Below are positions 21,226-30,856 of a DNA stretch of 64,000 nt, in pieces (the stretch's first letter is position 1; each line of letters starts with the position of its first letter). The position numbers and the translations under genes are program-made. The notes beneath the pieces are model-generated. The model searched no databases. It worked only from the letters and a program-made list of their open reading frames with translations, and was not told where the DNA came from. The DNA lies in assembly GCF_039544005.1 (NCBI RefSeq), contig NZ_BAABKV010000001.1:992001-1056000 (forward strand), given 5' to 3'. The stretch is from Kitasatospora paranensis (GTDB lineage Bacteria; Actinomycetota; Actinomycetes; Streptomycetales; Streptomycetaceae).

Positions 21226-22503
21226 ATGGCGACGACCACCCTGGCACCCGCCGGCCCGCGGTTGTGGACCCCCGCCCGGCTGCCCGCCTTCCGGCTGCTG
21301 TGGCTGGGCCAGTCCCTCTCCCTGCTCGGCGACGGCTTCAGCTTCATCGCGTTCTCCTGGATCACGCTGAGCCTCACCCACTCCACCCTCACCCTCGGCT
21401 GGGTGCTGACCCTGCAGGCGGTGCCCCGGGCGCTGCTGACCCTGGTCGGTGGCTCGCTCGGCGACCGGCTGTCCGCGCGCACCCTGATGGCGTACTCCAG
21501 TTGGGCCCGGGCGGCGCTGATGGCGGCGGTCGGCGTGGCCGGGCTGACCGGCACCCTGACGATCTGGATGCTGTGCGCGGCCGCCGCCGCGTTCGGCACC
21601 GTCGACGCCTTCTTCCAACCGGCCCGGGTGTCGATCCTGCCCTCGGTGGTGGACAAGGAGCTGCTGACCCCGGCCAACGCCCTGCTCGGGACGGGCACCA
21701 GGGTCGCCGCGGTGCTCGGCCCCGCGGTCGGCGGCCTGGTGGTGGCACTGTCCCGGGCACCGATCGCCTTCGTCGTCGACGGGGTCTGCTTCGCGCTGTG
21801 CGGCCTGTGCGTCGCCCGGATCCGGACGGCCCCGAAGGCACCCGCCGTGAGCCCCGCGGAGCCCGCCGAGTCGCCCGCCGCACCCGCCGCCGCGCCGGGC
21901 GACTCGCTCGCCACGCGGATCAGGGCCGGGCTGCGCTACACCTGGGACGACCCGCGGCTGCGCACCGTGCTCGTCCTCGACACGGCGGTGAACTTCTGTT
22001 ACGCCGGGCCGTTCACCGTCGGCTTCGCGACGCTGGCCAGGGCCGCCCTGCACGGCGGTTCGGCCACCCTGGGCCTGCTCAACGGTGCGCTGGCGGGCGG
22101 GGCGATGCTCGGCACGCTGGCCGGCGGCGCGGTCGGCGGCCGCCCGCGGGTGGGCCTGCTGGTCGCCGCGCTGGCGGGCTGGCTCGGCGCCGGGATGGCG
22201 CTGCTGGGCATCCTCGACAGTGCTCCGGCGGCGGTCGCCACCGTGCTGATGATGGGCTTCGCGATCGGCTTCCAGGGGGTCTTCGGGCTCAGCTGGATCC
22301 AGCGCAACATCCCGCAGTCGGTGCTCAGCCGGGTGATCTCGGTGGACATGGTCCTCGGCTACGCGGCCGCCCCCGTCTCCCTGGTCGTCTGCGGCGCCCT
22401 GGCGCAGGTCGGCACCGGCGTCATGTTCGGCGGGGTGGCGCTGGTGCTGGCCGTGACGGCGCTCGGCGTGCTGTCCTCGCGGGCCGTCCGCGAGATGCGC
22501 TGA
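21226..22503 (+). CDS. MFS transporter (putative peptide exporter)
   Basis: A 425-residue major facilitator protein. It opens with LWLGQSLSLLGDGFSFIAF and has the TM2-TM3 loop GGSLGDRLSART typical of the DHA/MFS_3 group (enterobactin-exporter-like). Alternating hydrophobic stretches suggest about 12 membrane helices, with a long Pro/Ala/Glu-rich cytoplasmic loop at about residues 205-225. It lies in the same direction as the NRPS operon and is the only transporter in the biosynthetic region, so it is the best candidate for export of, and self-resistance to, the product. Confidence 0.85.
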   Translation: MATTTLAPAGPRLWTPARLPAFRLLWLGQSLSLLGDGFSFIAFSWITLSLTHSTLTLGWVLTLQAVPRALLTLVGGSLGDRLSARTLMAYSSWARAALMAAVGVAGLTGTLTIWMLCAAAAAFGTVDAFFQPARVSILPSVVDKELLTPANALLGTGTRVAAVLGPAVGGLVVALSRAPIAFVVDGVCFALCGLCVARIRTAPKAPAVSPAEPAESPAAPAAAPGDSLATRIRAGLRYTWDDPRLRTVLVLDTAVNFCYAGPFTVGFATLARAALHGGSATLGLLNGALAGGAMLGTLAGGAVGGRPRVGLLVAALAGWLGAGMALLGILDSAPAAVATVLMMGFAIGFQGVFGLSWIQRNIPQSVLSRVISVDMVLGYAAAPVSLVVCGALAQVGTGVMFGGVALVLAVTALGVLSSRAVREMR

Positions 22504-22514
22504 CAGCCGCCCCC

Positions 22515-22539
22515 GGCCGGCGTGCGCGCGTCGCCGGCC
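22515..22539. terminator. Hairpin between convergent MFS and regulator genes
   Basis: Perfect 8-base arms (22515-22522 with 22532-22539) sit in the 40-base gap between two converging stop codons, so it probably serves both strands. Confidence 0.55.
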
Positions 22540-22543
22540 CGGT

Positions 22544-25446
22544 CTACAGGGCCGCCGAACGGGCGCACAGCGCAGCCCGGTTGGGCTCGCCGGTCTTGGC
22601 CATCAGTGCGGCGATGTGCTTCTCCACGGTGCGCGGCGAGATGTAGAGGCGGTCGGCGATGTCCTTGTTGCCGAGGCGTTCGGCGAGCAGCACGAAGACC
22701 TCGAACTCCCGGACGGTCACCCCGAGGGCGCGCAGCTCCTCGGGGATCCGGCTGGTGCCCGTGCGGTGCTGGTGGACGGGGGCGCCCTGGCGGCGCAGCG
22801 CGGCCCGGCAGGCGTTGGCGACCGCGGGCACGTCGTGCTGGTGGAAGTGGTGTTCGGCGCGGCGCAGCCAGGCCACCGGCTCGCCCCAGCCGTCGGCGTG
22901 CGCGGCGTCGGCCACCAGGCGCAGGCCGAGGTGGAGGGTGGTGGGGTAGGGCTCGGCGGCGAGCAGGGCCTGGGCGACGGCGGCCTCGGCCTCCCGGGGC
23001 CGGCCCTCGCGGCCGAGCAGGACGGCCTCGGCGAGCAGGACGAACTGGCGGTTCCAGCGCATCCGTCCGGGCGCGGTGGCGGCGGCCGGCTCCTGCCGGG
23101 CGCGGTCGGCGTCGCCGGAGAGCACGTCGAGCAGCAGGGCGATGCCGTGGGCGCCGCCGAGGTAGTAGGTGGTGGGGTTGTCGCGCTCCAGGTCGGCGAC
23201 GGCCCGCAGTTCGCGGACGGCCTGCTCCCGGTCCTCCTCCATGAGGGCGCAGAACGCCCGGGCCAGGCCGAGGGTGAGCGGCTCCTCCTGGGAGCCCGCG
23301 CCGTCCCAGGCCGCGAACGCGGACAGCGCCTCGTCCATGGCCGCCCGGTCGCCGAGGTGGGCGGCGAGGGTGGCCTTCGCCATCAGGACGTAGCGGACGG
23401 CCGGGGCGAGCCGCAGACGCCGGACGACGGTCAGGCACTCGTCGGCGCCGGCCCTGGCGGTGGTGAAGTCGCCGCGCAGCACGGCGTCGAGGATCAGGAT
23501 CCCGTCGATGGTGTAGACGATGGTGGCGGAGCCGAGCCGCAGCGCCTCGTCGCGGGCGGCGGCCAGCCCCGCGGTGTCGCCGTCGGCGAGCCAGGCGTTG
23601 CCGCCGATCCGGGTCAGCGCGTACATGCGCTGGAGCGGGAGCTGGTGGCGTTCGGCGGTGGACAGGGCCTGTTCCAACATGGCGTGGGCCTCGCCCGGGT
23701 CGCGTTCGCGGGCCACCGAGGCGAGCAGTTCCCAGGCCTGGCAGGCGACGGTGGACAGTTCGTGCCGCTGCGCCGCCTCGACGGCGGAGCGGGCGAGCTT
23801 CTCGGCCTGCTGGGTGCGGTCGGCGCCGGGGGTGTCGAGGGCCAGATAGGCCGCGGCGACGTCGACCGCCGCGGCGACGGCCTCGTCGGGGGCCGGGCCG
23901 AGCACGGTGCGGGCGCGGGCGATCTGGCGGTTGCCGTCCGCCCAGCGGCCCGCGGTGTGGGCGACCTTGGCCAGCCGGGTGTGCAACGCGGCGAGGCGGG
24001 GGCGCCGAGGCCGGCGCCGCCGAGGGCGTGCAGGTGCTCGGCGAGGTCGAAGGCGCGGGCGAAGTCGCCGGCCTCGGCGAGTGCGGGCAGCAGCGACTCC
24101 AGGACCTCGGCCCGGCTGGCGGCGTCCGCGCCGCCGGCCAGCAGCCGTTCGGCGCGGTCGAGCAGGGTGATCGCGGAGCCGATCGCGCCGTCCGCCAGGG
24201 CGCGCCGGCCGGCCTCGGCGAGCAGGCGGCCGGCCTCGGCCGGGTCGCCCGCCTGGGCCCGCAGTTCGGCGACCAGCGGGCACCATTCGCCGGGCAGATC
24301 CGGGTGCAGCTCCTGGACGGCGTCGGCGGCCCGGCCGGCCAGTTCGGCCCGCGTCCCGGGGGTCAGCTGGGTGAACAGTGCCTCGACGGTGAGCGGGTGA
24401 CGGAAGGCGTACCAGTCGGGTGACGGCCCGTCGGGCACGACGAGCTGGGCGGCCGCCCCGGCGTGCAGGTGGCTGAGCAGGCTGCGGTCGTCGATGCCGG
24501 TCATCCGCTGCAGCACCGTCAGCGGGAAGCGCCGGCCGAGCACGGCGGCGGCGGAGAGCAGGGTCAGCCCCTGCGGGCCGAGCCGGTCGATCCGCCGCAG
24601 GATGCCGCGCGCGAGGGCGGTGGAGACGTCGCTGCGCAGGTCGCCGACGACCCGCCAGCCCTCGGCGCCCTGGACGAGCGCTCCGCCGCTGATCATCGAC
24701 TGGAGCAGTTCCTCGACCAGGAACGGGCTGCCGGCGCTGTCGTCGCAGAGCCGCTCCAGCGCCTCCGGCGGCACCCGGTCGGGTTCGGTGCCCAGCTGGG
24801 CGGCGATCAGGTCCTGCATCTGGGGCCGGGTGAGCGGGGGCAGTTCGAGGACGGTGCCGGTGCCGCGGCGGCGGGCCGAGGCGGCCAGGTCGAGGGCGTC
24901 GCAGAACTCGGTGCGGATCGTCGCCAGCAGCAGCACGGGCGTGTACTCGAGGTTGTCGACCAGGTACTCGACGACGGCCAGCGTCTCCGGGTCGGCGTCG
25001 TGCAGGTCCTCCAGCAGGAGCAGTTGGCCGCGTCCCTTGCCGGCGCCGATGAGCAGCCGCAGGACGGCCTCGCCGAGGATCACCATCGAACTGCTCTCGT
25101 GGTCCCCGGTGTTCCAGTCCGGTATGAGGCGGCCGAGGACGGGCCGGTAGGGGCCGAGTGCCAGGTCGTCGATCGGCTCCCCGCTGCGGAACAGCGACAT
25201 CAGGGCCTCGGTGAGCGGCCGGAACGGCACGGTGGGGCCGGTGGTGCTGCTGCGGCCGCGCAGCACCCGCATCCCGGAGTCGAAGGCGGCACCCACCGCC
25301 TCGGCGGCCAGCCGGGATTTGCCGATGCCCGCCTCGCCGACCAGGAAGACGACCCCGCCGCGCTGCTGCCGCGCTCCGGCGAGCGCCTGCTGCAGGTGAC
25401 GCAACTCCGCGTCACGACCGATGACATAGGGCGCATGGGAACGCAT
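22544..25446 (-). CDS. LAL-type LuxR family transcriptional regulator (one apparent frameshift)
   Basis: About 967 residues after repair, in the usual range for large ATP-binding LuxR (LAL) regulators. Near the N-terminus is a Walker A motif, VGEAGIGKSRLA, in an AAA/AAA_16-type ATPase; the middle is TPR-like helical repeat. The C-terminus has a LuxR helix-turn-helix (TVREFEVFVLLAERLGNKDI... SPRTVEKHIAALMAKT). The frame changes inside ALHTRLAKVAHT at the G5 run 23998-24002. As the only large regulator beside the NRPS genes and convergent with the exporter, it is the likely pathway activator. Confidence 0.88.
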
Positions 25447-25571
25447 GACCGGATAGTAGTTGATACGTACCCATCACCGTCAGACCACGTCGCATCCACA
25501 GGTGGCGACGGGTGGTGACGGAGCGGTGCGGATCCGCGACGCAGCGGACCCGCACCCGGGGCGGCCGAGGA

Positions 25572-25793
25572 TCAGTGGGGCGCCGACACCGAGGTGTCGA
25601 TCGAGCTGAGGGTGATCACGATGCCGCTGGTGAGCACCAGTCCGGCCAGCACCCGGGCGCGGGCGCAGGCCCGGTTGCGGCCGGAGAGGGCGATCCCGCC
25701 GGCCGGGTCCTGGTCGGCGTCGAGGACGGCGGGGACGGCCTGGTCGGTGGTGGCGGCGAGGGCGGACGCGGCGTCGACGGCGGTCTTGTTCAT
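25572..25793 (-). CDS. Candidate lanthipeptide-like precursor peptide
   Basis: A 73-residue peptide starting MNKTAVDAASALAATTDQ. GAAGGAC lies about 7 bases before the ATG. The N-terminal part is acidic (LDADQDP) and ends in a Gly-Gly pair at 32-33, like a double-glycine leader. The C-terminal part holds a basic stretch (RNRACARAR), a hydrophobic run (VLAGLVLTSGIVITL) and a Ser/Thr-rich end (LSSIDTSVSAPH). Eight Ser/Thr lie between residues 55 and 70, but the only cysteine is Cys43. It is encoded about 200 bases downstream of lanM on the same strand. Identity as the LanM substrate is inferred from position, size and composition; I do not recognise the family. Confidence 0.65.
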   Translation of the reverse strand: MNKTAVDAASALAATTDQAVPAVLDADQDPAGGIALSGRNRACARARVLAGLVLTSGIVITLSSIDTSVSAPH

Positions 25794-25901
25794 GGCGGGA
25801 GTCCTTCGGTGGCCTGCGCGGGTTCGGCGGCAGGCGACGGGTGATGACGGTCGATCGGCGGGTGAGCACCGGTCGGGTGGCGCGGAGCATGCGGTGGGGT
25901 G

Positions 25902-25982
25902 GGGCCGGGCGGTCGGGTGGAGCCGGGGTGCCGCGGGTGGTCGGGCCGGGCGGTCGGGTGGAGCCGGGGTGCCGCGGGTGGT
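25902..25982. repeat. Two direct 41-bp repeats between lanM and the precursor gene
   Basis: Two copies of a 40-base block (from 25902 and from 25943; period 41) match exactly, reading GGGCCGGGCGGTCGGGTGG at their start. They fill nearly half of the lanM-precursor gap, just after the lanM stop. No gene or hairpin is evident. Confidence 0.85.
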
Positions 25983-25992
25983 GGGGAGCGGG

Positions 25993-28900
25993 TCAGCGGC
26001 GGTCGAGGAGCAGGACGGAGGGGACGCTCTCCGGGTGGCCCAGCCTGAGCAGGGCGTATCCGATGCCGGCGAGGCCGGTGAGCAGCCCGGGCGAGGGCAC
26101 GTGGTCGGGGGTTCCGCAGCGGTGGCCCTGCTCCTCGATGAGGCCCAGGACCTCGCCGGTGCGGCGGGTGAGGAGGTCGCCGGCCCCGGTGTGGCCGCGG
26201 CCGGCGAGTGCGGCCAGGGCCTCCAGGGTGCCGAGGGCGCCGTGACGCAGGCTCAGGTCACCCCCCGTGTCGGCGTCGGCGAGCAGCCGGACGCTGCGGT
26301 CCAGGAGGCCGCCCGGCTCCGGCCGGCCCGCCCCGGGCAGGACGTCCGCCGCGGCCGTGACGACCCCGGCGAGGCCGGAGTGCCAGGAGAGGTCGGTGCC
26401 CCGGCGCACGGCGGTGGCCAGCGCCGACCGCAGCAGCGCGGCGCCGGCGGCCGCGTACGGCTCGGCGGCCGGCCCGCGGTCGGGCCCGTGGGCGGCGTAG
26501 CGCAGCAGCGCCCAGCCGGTGCCGGCGGCGCCGTGCGCGAAGCCGGGCACCGCGGCGGCGTCCGAGGCGCGGGTGAGCAGCCGCCCGGCGAGCCGGCGGG
26601 CCAGCCCCGCGGCCTGGTCGCTGCGGGTGGCCCGGTGGGCCAGGACGGCGGCGGCGAGCGCGCCGGCGGTGCCGTCGGCGAGGCCGGTGCGGCCGACCTC
26701 GTCGGGGGCGGTCCAGGCGGCGTCCGCGAGGGCGGTCAGCGCGTCGGGCAGGCAGTCGGCGACGTCCTCGCCCAGCAGGTCCGACAGTCGCAGCAGGGCG
26801 TAGACGATGCCGCCGAGTCCGTTGAGGGCGCCCGGCCCGACCGCGGCGCTCAGCTCCGGGTCGGCGACCAGCGCGGAGAGCAGGGCGGGCAGCGGCCGGA
26901 CGGCCTCCCGGGCCAGCGCGGTGTACCGCTCGGCCCCGGCCAGGGCACCGATCTGGGCGAGGAACAGCGCCACGCCGCAGTACCCCTGGGCGAGACCGCC
27001 GCCCATCGGCAGCACCGCCCAGTGCGTCCCGGCGACCCGCTCCAGGCCGAGCCAGTTGACCCGGCCGCCGCCGTGCACCGCGCGGGCGGTGATCTCGTCG
27101 GCGATGCCGCAGGCGGCGGTGAGCAGCCGGGCCGGCTCCGGCACCACGGCCGGCGAGGGCCGCACGGCGAGCTCGGAACGGGGCTTCCCGGCCGGCGAGT
27201 TGGCGCTGCTGACGGCCAGCGTCGCGGCGATCACCCACTCCTGGTCGTAGCGGTCCACCTCGTTCATCGCGGCGATCTTGCCGCGGACGGCGCCGAGGGC
27301 CGGCTCGGGCAGCAGCCCCTCCAGGCGGGTGCCGCGGGACGTCCGGACGGCGGTGTCCGCCGGGTGGTGGAAGAACAGCGGCACGTCGCCGCGCCACAGG
27401 TCGGCGATCTCGTGCTCGATCAGCCGCTGCCGGGCCGGGTCGCCGGCGGACTCCGTCCACAGCACGGCGAACACCGAGTCCCGGGCGAGCGCGTCGCGCA
27501 GCAGGTCGGGGTGGGTGGACTCCTCCAGCAGCGTGATGTACAGCCGGGTCGAGCGGACGATCAGCCGGGCGGGGGTGTCCGCCCAACGGGCCGGGAAGCC
27601 GTCCGCCGCGAGGAGTTCGTCGCGGTGCTCGGCGATCGCGTCGTACCCGGCCCGGAAGCCCTCCATCAGTGCGGCGCGGTGGTCCGCGTGGCCGGCCCTG
27701 CGGCCGGGCGGCAGCGGCTGGTTCTGGCCGGCCGGGCTCTCCACCGGGCCGCGGACCAGGCGCATCGTGTCGGTGCCGGCGCCCTCCCAGCGGACGCCGT
27801 CGCTCGGGTAGGCGCCGCTGTCGTCGCGGCCGAGGGCGGAAATGTCGAGCGCGCCGTTCTCGCCGATCAGCAGGTGCGGCAGCAGGCAGGTGCGGTGCAC
27901 CGAGGCGTTCAGCGCGTCGGCCGCCGGGTCGCTGCCCGTGGTGGTCGCGGACGGCAGCCCGGTGTGGAACAGCGTCTCGGCGTCCACCAGCACCGGCTGG
28001 TCGCCGCAGGCGATGACGTTCTCGTAGTGCATGTCGGCGCCGTCCACCGCGTACAGCAGCGCCAGCAGCGCGCCCTGGCGGCGGTAGAAGGCGTCCGCCT
28101 CGGTGACCGAGCCGCACCAGCGGTGCTCGACGAACTCCAGCCAGCCGTAGCCGTCGCCGCGCACCGAGCGCGGGGTGCGCAGGCCCAGCCCGGGCACCTT
28201 GCCGTTGAGCCAGCCGACCGCGCCGTCGAGCAGGGCGTGCTGCTCCACCGGACGCGGCTTGTGGACGACGGCGCCGCCGTTCGCGAAGTGCAGCAGCGCC
28301 ACGGAGCGGTTGCCCTGGTGGGCGTCGCCGCGGCCGAGGTCCACCCGGACGAGGGTGCCCGGGTCGGTGCCGTGGAACAGCTCGGCGACCAGCCGGTCCC
28401 GGTCGGCCCGGTACCGCTCGGCGAGCTCCGCCACCGCCCGGGCCGCGTCGAACGCGGTCTGACCGAGCATCCGGGCCAGCACCGGGTAGCGGGTGAACAG
28501 GTCGGCGAGACCCTGCCGGGTGCCGACGCCGGCGGTGAACGCGGCGAAGCGGTCCTGCGGGGTGGCGCCCGCGAGCCGGCCCTCGGTGCGGGCCAGGTGC
28601 AGCTCCTTGACCAGGGTGCGGGCGGCCTGCCGCACCAGCTGCCGCCCCAGGGCCTCCTCGAACGCCTGCCGCACGGCGGCGTGTTCGGCCTCGGGCAGGT
28701 CGATCCGGGCGGCCGCGTCGGCCCAGGAGGAGGCGATCAGCGGGTGCACGGCCGGCAGGAACGCCGCCGGGCCGTCGGCGGCCGACCGGCCGGGGGCGGC
28801 CGGCAGGTCGTGGGCCGCGGCCACCGCCCGCTCGACGGTCTCCGCCCAGCGGGGCTTCGCGGCCCGGGCGCCGAGGCGGCCGGGGAGTTCGTCCCCGAGG

Positions 28901-29124
28901 GCGGAGGCGAGGTCGTCGCCGAGCCCGAGGCTGGCCAGTCGGGCGGTGAAGCCGACCCGGTCCCCGAGCGCCCACGGCACCGGGCGGCGGCCCGGCGCGG
29001 CGGCGGGCGCGGCGGCCGGGCTCCCCGGCGCGGCCAGACGCTCGCTCAGCGTCAGCCCCCGCGCCCACCACCACTGCGGCAGGGTCGGGGTCCGGGTCTC
29101 TCGGAGAGTGGCGGGATCAGTCAC
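25993..29124 (-). CDS. lanM: Class II lanthipeptide synthetase LanM with degenerate cyclase domain
   Basis: A 1043-residue LanM-type protein. The N-terminal kinase-like dehydratase half (about residues 1-640) keeps HKPRPVEQH, the catalytic region DMHYENV and VDAETLF, so phosphorylation and elimination of Ser/Thr should be possible. The C-terminal LanC-like half keeps the repeated glycine-rich barrel motifs (GYCGVALFL, GLGGIVYALL, GFAHGAAGTGWALL). However, the two zinc-binding cysteines are gone: the W-C-x-G position reads SWHSGLAG and the Cys-His pair reads SLRHGALG. Thioether cyclisation is therefore doubtful. GTG 29124 is taken as the start, without a strong ribosome binding site; there is no frameshift. 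It reads toward the precursor gene and is divergent from two LuxR genes. Confidence 0.92.
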   Translation of the reverse strand: MTDPATLRETRTPTLPQWWWARGLTLSERLAAPGSPAAAPAAAPGRRPVPWALGDRVGFTARLASLGLGDDLASALGDELPGRLGARAAKPRWAETVERAVAAAHDLPAAPGRSAADGPAAFLPAVHPLIASSWADAAARIDLPEAEHAAVRQAFEEALGRQLVRQAARTLVKELHLARTEGRLAGATPQDRFAAFTAGVGTRQGLADLFTRYPVLARMLGQTAFDAARAVAELAERYRADRDRLVAELFHGTDPGTLVRVDLGRGDAHQGNRSVALLHFANGGAVVHKPRPVEQHALLDGAVGWLNGKVPGLGLRTPRSVRGDGYGWLEFVEHRWCGSVTEADAFYRRQGALLALLYAVDGADMHYENVIACGDQPVLVDAETLFHTGLPSATTTGSDPAADALNASVHRTCLLPHLLIGENGALDISALGRDDSGAYPSDGVRWEGAGTDTMRLVRGPVESPAGQNQPLPPGRRAGHADHRAALMEGFRAGYDAIAEHRDELLAADGFPARWADTPARLIVRSTRLYITLLEESTHPDLLRDALARDSVFAVLWTESAGDPARQRLIEHEIADLWRGDVPLFFHHPADTAVRTSRGTRLEGLLPEPALGAVRGKIAAMNEVDRYDQEWVIAATLAVSSANSPAGKPRSELAVRPSPAVVPEPARLLTAACGIADEITARAVHGGGRVNWLGLERVAGTHWAVLPMGGGLAQGYCGVALFLAQIGALAGAERYTALAREAVRPLPALLSALVADPELSAAVGPGALNGLGGIVYALLRLSDLLGEDVADCLPDALTALADAAWTAPDEVGRTGLADGTAGALAAAVLAHRATRSDQAAGLARRLAGRLLTRASDAAAVPGFAHGAAGTGWALLRYAAHGPDRGPAAEPYAAAGAALLRSALATAVRRGTDLSWHSGLAGVVTAAADVLPGAGRPEPGGLLDRSVRLLADADTGGDLSLRHGALGTLEALAALAGRGHTGAGDLLTRRTGEVLGLIEEQGHRCGTPDHVPSPGLLTGLAGIGYALLRLGHPESVPSVLLLDRR

Positions 29125-29145
29125 AGGAACAACGTCCCAGAGTGC

Positions 29146-29176
29146 CCGACCCCCCGCATGGGGGTCGGACCCCCAT
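29146..29176. promoter_or_regulatory. Nested inverted repeats in the lanM / luxR divergent region
   Basis: Two overlapping perfect palindromes: 9-base arms 29146-29154/29160-29168 and 8-base arms 29158-29165/29169-29176. They sit 22-52 bases upstream of the lanM start, and CCCCCAT motifs continue to about 29205. They could be an operator for the adjacent LuxR proteins or a leader hairpin of lanM mRNA. The rest of the 378-base gap (29125-29502) shows only the GGAGG ribosome binding site of the next gene. Confidence 0.55.
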
Positions 29177-29502
29177 ATTCTGCGGCGGCCCCCCAGAAGC
29201 CCCCATGTCCGCCGCGCCCGGGGCGGGGGCGGCCCCGCGCCGGCGGCGCCCGACGGGCCGTCGGTGCTGGTCGGCGCGGTCCCGACCCGGGGGCCGGGCA
29301 GCCGCCCTGACGCTCCGCCGGGCCCTGGGCCGCCCGGCCGCGACGGGCGGATGGGGGCGGCCGCGCAGAGCGCGACGGCGGCGCGGACAAAGGTGGGGGA
29401 GGCTCCCGATGCCGCCGCCCGCCCCCGGACCGCAGCCTGATGTCACCGCCCCCTGCCCGCTCCGCCGCACCGATCGCCGGGCGGATGACCTTCGGAGGAC
29501 CC

Positions 29503-30129
29503 GTGGGAGAACCCCTGCCTGTCAGCGTCGTCGCCCTCGACCCGGTGCTGGAAGCCGGTACCGAGAGCACGTTGGCCGTCTGTCCGGACCTGTCCGTGGC
29601 GGCGCCCGGAGAGCAGCCGCGGGTCGTGGTGATGACCGTGGACCGCTTCGCCCGTACCGAGCTGGACATGCTGCGCGCCACCCGCGACACGGCGGCCCGG
29701 CCGGCCGTCGTCCTGGTCGCCAGCGAACTGGCTCCCGGCGAGGCGCTGCACGCCCTCGCCGCCGGCGCCCGGGCCCTGCTGCGGCGCCGGGAGGCCGACC
29801 CGCCGCGGCTGGCCCGGGCCGTCCTGGCCGCCGCCCGCGGCGACTGCACGCTGCCGCCGGACCTGCTGGACCGGCTGCTGGAGCAGTCGGCCGCACCCGG
29901 CCGGGACGCCTCCGGCACGCCGGCGGGGTGGGCCGCGGCGGGGCTGTCCGACCGGGAGCGCTCGGTGCTGCGGATGGTCGCCGACGGCCACGAGACGAGC
30001 GAGATCGCGCAGTGCCTCGCCTACTCCCAGCGCACGGTGACGACCGTCGTGCACGACATCACCCAGCGGTTCCGGCTGCGCAACCGCGCCCACGCCGTCG
30101 CCTACGCCCTGAGGGCAGGTCTGCTGTGA
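29503..30129 (+). CDS. Orphan LuxR-type regulator 1 of the lanthipeptide locus
   Basis: 208 residues from GTG 29503, chosen because GGAGG lies 4 bases upstream; an ATG at 29485 is also in frame. The N-terminal ~130 residues have a receiver-like pattern (VVVMTVD, VVLVASE, ALAAGARALL) without the normal acidic phosphorylation site. The C-terminus is a LuxR helix-turn-helix: LSDRERSVLRMVADGHETSEIA then SQRTVTTVVHDITQRFRLRNRAHAVAYAL. No sensor kinase is adjacent, so it is probably a phosphorylation-independent regulator of the divergent lanM. Its GTGA stop overlap couples it to the next regulator. Confidence 0.85.
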   Translation: MGEPLPVSVVALDPVLEAGTESTLAVCPDLSVAAPGEQPRVVVMTVDRFARTELDMLRATRDTAARPAVVLVASELAPGEALHALAAGARALLRRREADPPRLARAVLAAARGDCTLPPDLLDRLLEQSAAPGRDASGTPAGWAAAGLSDRERSVLRMVADGHETSEIAQCLAYSQRTVTTVVHDITQRFRLRNRAHAVAYALRAGLL

Positions 30130-30811
30130 CGATCCTCGCCGAACGTGCCCCCTGGCCGTACTCCCCCGCACGGCCGCCCCGCCGACCGCCGCCGACCGGC
30201 CCGGCGGCCCGCAGCCCGGGTCCCCGCAGGTGTACGTCGCCGCCGGCCCCGGTGCGGCACGGGTCGCCGCGCTGCTGGGCCGGGCCGGAATCGCCGCGAG
30301 CCCCCGCCCCGCCCTCGGGGCGGACACCGTCTGGGTGGCCGCCGGGACGGGTGTCGAGGAGGCCCTGCGGGCAGGCTCGGGCGCCGGCCGCCGCCGGCTG
30401 CTGGTGGTCTGCGACACCGTGACCCCCGGCGGACTGCGGCTGGCGATCCGGGCCGGGGCCGCGGCCGTGCTGAGGTCCGCGGACCTGACCCCGGCGCAGC
30501 TCGCCGCCGCCGTGCACGGCGCCCACCACGGCGACGGCCGGATGCCGTACGCGGCACTCACCCAGCTCCTCGCCGGGGCCGGGACGGCCGGGCCGCGCCC
30601 GGAGGCCCCCACCGCCGGGTCCCCGCTGACCGCACGGCAGACCGCCGTACTCGACCTGATGGCCGACGGCCACGGGAACGCGGTGATCGCCCGCACCCTG
30701 TGCTGCTCCGAACACACCGTCAAGAACGTCATCTACGAACTGATGGCCCGTCTGCAGGCCCGCAACCGCGCCCACGCGGTCGCCCACGCGGTGCGCCACG
30801 GACTCATCTGA
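30126..30811 (+). CDS. Orphan LuxR-type regulator 2 (apparent frameshift near 5' end)
   Basis: A paralogue-like partner of the preceding regulator, with a degenerate receiver-like domain and a LuxR helix-turn-helix (LTARQTAVLDLMADGHGNAVIA, CSEHTVKNVIYELMARLQ, RNRAHAVAHAV). In the main frame the first start is GTG 30230. Adding one C to the C5 run at 30163-30167 would join it to GTG 30126, which overlaps the previous stop, so I place the start there. About 228 residues after repair. The last ~20 residues resemble those of regulator 1 (RNRAHAVA-A), suggesting duplication and possible heterodimers. Confidence 0.8.
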
Positions 30812-30856
30812 CGCGCAGCCCGCCGCCGAACTCCCCTCTTCCGACATGGAGTAGCC

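Noticed and set aside
25480..25890. Second precursor-like frame on the minus strand at the same place as the candidate precursor
   Set aside because: It is Arg/Pro-rich in an overlapping frame and lacks a ribosome binding site; the 25572-25793 frame has both a good site and a leader-core pattern.
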